Shown here: in pieces, positions 5,812-7,726 of the stretch
How the letters are laid out: the number at the start of each line of letters is the position of its first letter
Position numbering within the stretch: the stretch's first letter is position 1
Assembly (NCBI GenBank): GCA_003646525.1
Contig: QMKU01000055.1
Coordinates: 1-7,726, forward strand
Source of the DNA: Campylobacterota bacterium
GTDB taxonomy: Bacteria; Campylobacterota; Campylobacteria; Campylobacterales; Sulfurovaceae
Reading direction: 5' to 3'
Length of the DNA stretch: 7,726 nucleotides
Program-made: the position numbers and the translations under genes
The notes under the pieces: generated by a model
Told to the model about the DNA's origin: nothing
Database searches by the model: none
What the model saw: only the letters and a program-made list of their open reading frames with translations

Positions 5812-5939
5812 GATTTTAATTAGTGAGACAATTGAGTGTATTGCCCAGTTTTCTATGATTTTATAGAGATAGTGCTTGAGGTTTTGGGTGGTTTTTGGCT
5901 AAGATATTAATATAAGAGAGGAAGGAAAAGAGTTAAAAT

Positions 5940-7726
5940 ATGATTGATGCTAGTAAAATTATAGGACAGAGTAATTGCTTAAAGCTCTTGTATGTAGAAG
6001 ACAACAAAAAGGTTAGGGAATCAATTCTGATAATATTACAAGAGTTCTTTTCGGATATCATCGTGGCTGTTGATGGTGAAGATGGCTTTGAAAAGTTTCA
6101 AGAGAATAGTGTAGATCTGATCATTACCGATATCAATATGCCGCGCCTTAATGGTCTAGAGATGATAGCAAAAATCAAAGAGATAGAGGATACTATCCCT
6201 GTATTAATATCCTCAGCCCACACAGAATCAAACTATTTTGTAGATAGTATCAAGCTGGGTATTGATGGTTATCTATTGAAACCTTTTGATCTTGACCAAT
6301 TCATTGTTGCCTTAAGTAATGCAATAGGAAAGATTCAATTAAAAAAAACCGAGAAAGAGCTCTCAAAGCAGCATAAGTATCTACAAACTATTATTGATGG
6401 TATAGAAGATCCGATTATGGTTATTAGAGAGGACTATTCGATTGAAGTGATGAATACAGTTTTGCATCAAGAAGTCGATAAGTATCAGCTTGCTGACCCT
6501 AAACATCCAAAATGTTATGAAATTTCTCATCACCGCTCTGCACCATGTGATGGAGATGAGCACCCTTGTCCCCTCAAAAAAGTAATGGAGAGCCATAAAT
6601 ATACCACTGTTGTTCATAATCATTCTGACCTGAATGGAAAAGCAAGCTATGTAGAAATTGCCGCATCACCTCTTTTTGATCATCAAGATAATTGTATCGG
6701 TATCATTGAGTCGGCAAGAAATATTACGGAACACATTACAATACAAGATACACTACGGAAGCAAAAAACTATTCTCAACCACCAAGCACATCATGATTAT
6801 CTGACTGGACTGCCAAATCGTGTCCTCTTTGGTGATAGATTGCGAGAGACTATCAAAAGATCTGATCGAAACAAGGAAAAGTTTGCACTCCTTTTTATAG
6901 ATCTTGATCAATTCAAACATATCAATGACTCTTTGGGACATGAGGTAGGTGATGAAGTTTTACAGATAGTTTCACATCGGATTAGTGGTCTTATTCGAGA
7001 AGAAGATACTTTCGCACGCTTGGGAGGTGATGAGTTCACTATTATTATGGGGCAACTGCAGAGAGAAGAAGATGCATCACAGCTGGCTCAAAAGATACTT
7101 GATGCTTTTGCAGACCCCATTCAAGTCTCTCATCACTCCCTTTATATCTCCAACAGTATTGGTATCAGTCTTTTTCCTCAAGATGACAGAGATGTTAATA
7201 ATCTTTTAAAATATGCCGATACAGCGATGTATAAAGCAAAAGAAAATGGGCGTAACAATTTTCAATTTTATGCATCTGAAATGACAGAAAAGGCTTTGGT
7301 GTATATGACTACGGAAGCAGATCTTCGTAAGGCATTGAAAGATATACAAAAAGAGTTTGTCATCCACTACCAACCACAAGTTAATGCTGAGAGTGGTGTG
7401 CTGATAGGAGTGGAAGCCTTGATAAGATGGCAACACCCAAGTAGAGGATTATTGACTCCTGACAAATTTATGTCCATCGTAGAAGGGACTGGACTCATTG
7501 TGCCGTTGGATCGATGGGTGATGAGAACGGCTATGCGTCAAGTAGTACAGTGGTATGATAAAGGTCTCAACCCTGGGGTATTGGCAATTAACCTTACGAT
7601 GAAACACCTTGAGCAAGAAACCTTTGGTGACTTGGTTGTAAAAATGATGGAAGAGACTGGCATGAAACCCCAATGGCTTGAACTAGAAGTCTTGGAGAGT
7701 CAAATCATGTCAAATCCAAATAATGT
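5940..7726 (+). CDS. REC-PAS-GGDEF-EAL cyclic-di-GMP signalling protein (3' partial)
   Basis: 595 complete codons are open from the ATG at 5940 to the window edge; AAGAG (5928-5932) sits 7 nt upstream. REC (about 13-130): acid pair E20/D21, phospho-site D64 in ITDINMP, K114 in LLKPF. A coiled linker (133-150) leads to a PAS domain (about 148-265) with the cysteines C192, C203 and C210 (CYE..., PC, PCPL) and the closing IIESARNITEH. GGDEF (about 285-445): DYLTGLPNR (286-294), FIDLDQFKHINDSLGH, intact GGDEF at 362-366 and an inhibitory I-site R353-x-x-D356 five residues before it. EAL (from about 455): VEALIRWQHP (491-500), N551 in INLT and LELEVLES (580-587); the rest is cut off. Both the diguanylate cyclase and the phosphodiesterase motifs seen are intact, so the protein may switch c-di-GMP levels in response to phosphorylation and the PAS signal. 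No membrane segment is seen. Confidence 0.95.
   Translation, partial: MIDASKIIGQSNCLKLLYVEDNKKVRESILIILQEFFSDIIVAVDGEDGFEKFQENSVDLIITDINMPRLNGLEMIAKIKEIEDTIPVLISSAHTESNYFVDSIKLGIDGYLLKPFDLDQFIVALSNAIGKIQLKKTEKELSKQHKYLQTIIDGIEDPIMVIREDYSIEVMNTVLHQEVDKYQLADPKHPKCYEISHHRSAPCDGDEHPCPLKKVMESHKYTTVVHNHSDLNGKASYVEIAASPLFDHQDNCIGIIESARNITEHITIQDTLRKQKTILNHQAHHDYLTGLPNRVLFGDRLRETIKRSDRNKEKFALLFIDLDQFKHINDSLGHEVGDEVLQIVSHRISGLIREEDTFARLGGDEFTIIMGQLQREEDASQLAQKILDAFADPIQVSHHSLYISNSIGISLFPQDDRDVNNLLKYADTAMYKAKENGRNNFQFYASEMTEKALVYMTTEADLRKALKDIQKEFVIHYQPQVNAESGVLIGVEALIRWQHPSRGLLTPDKFMSIVEGTGLIVPLDRWVMRTAMRQVVQWYDKGLNPGVLAINLTMKHLEQETFGDLVVKMMEETGMKPQWLELEVLESQIMSNPNN

Noticed and set aside
6381..7673. 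Several short open frames on the minus strand and one on the plus strand in another frame
   Set aside because: All sit within the continuous REC-PAS-GGDEF-EAL frame and show no motifs of their own.
7677..7700. LELEVLES in the EAL domain in place of the common ELTES, as a sign of an inactive domain
   Set aside because: The glutamates are kept and, from memory, the EVLES variant occurs in many GGDEF-EAL proteins; the rest of the active site lies beyond the window.

Overview
The window most resembles a chromosomal segment from a low-GC member of the Campylobacterota (Sulfurovum/Sulfurimonas-like). The placement is an inference. It rests on the YebC N-terminus of the [12 protein letters not shown] type, the small CTVC thioredoxin, the style of the histidine-kinase remnant, and AT-rich intergenic regions with TATAAT -10 boxes but no clear -35. 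No plasmid, phage, transposase or CRISPR signature was seen.

Left part (1-2019): the end of a DUF2092-type envelope protein is followed at once by a secreted or membrane-anchored protein with an RGG stretch and a 12-bp (Asn-Arg-Asn-Val) tandem repeat. A YebC-family factor converges on this pair. It is divergent from a small thioredoxin-fold protein, and the shared promoter region carries an imperfect dyad.

Middle part (2022-3621): a two-gene minus-strand unit encodes a stand-alone receiver domain and an HTH-less LysR-type ligand-binding domain. The genes overlap by 29 nt. An A7 run inside the overlap is placed so that losing one A would fuse them into a single REC-ligand-binding protein. On the opposite strand, facing away, lie the remains of a histidine kinase, truncated at its N-terminus and lacking most of its ATPase core. 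The locus looks like a decayed or rearranged signalling system.

Right-centre (3719-5811): a CAU-anticodon tRNA overlaps the 3' end of rodA on the same strand, and the tRNA's U8-A9-G10 supplies the rodA stop codon. Divergent from rodA is pgeF. RodA (septum-independent glycan polymerase) and PgeF (peptidoglycan editing) both serve the cell wall.

Right end (5940-7726): a large cyclic-di-GMP signalling protein, REC-PAS-GGDEF-EAL, runs off the window. Its GGDEF, I-site and EAL motifs are intact, and its PAS domain has a cysteine cluster. Stretches not covered by genes are short (under 150 nt), apart from the kinase-remnant region 3055-3718, which is described below.
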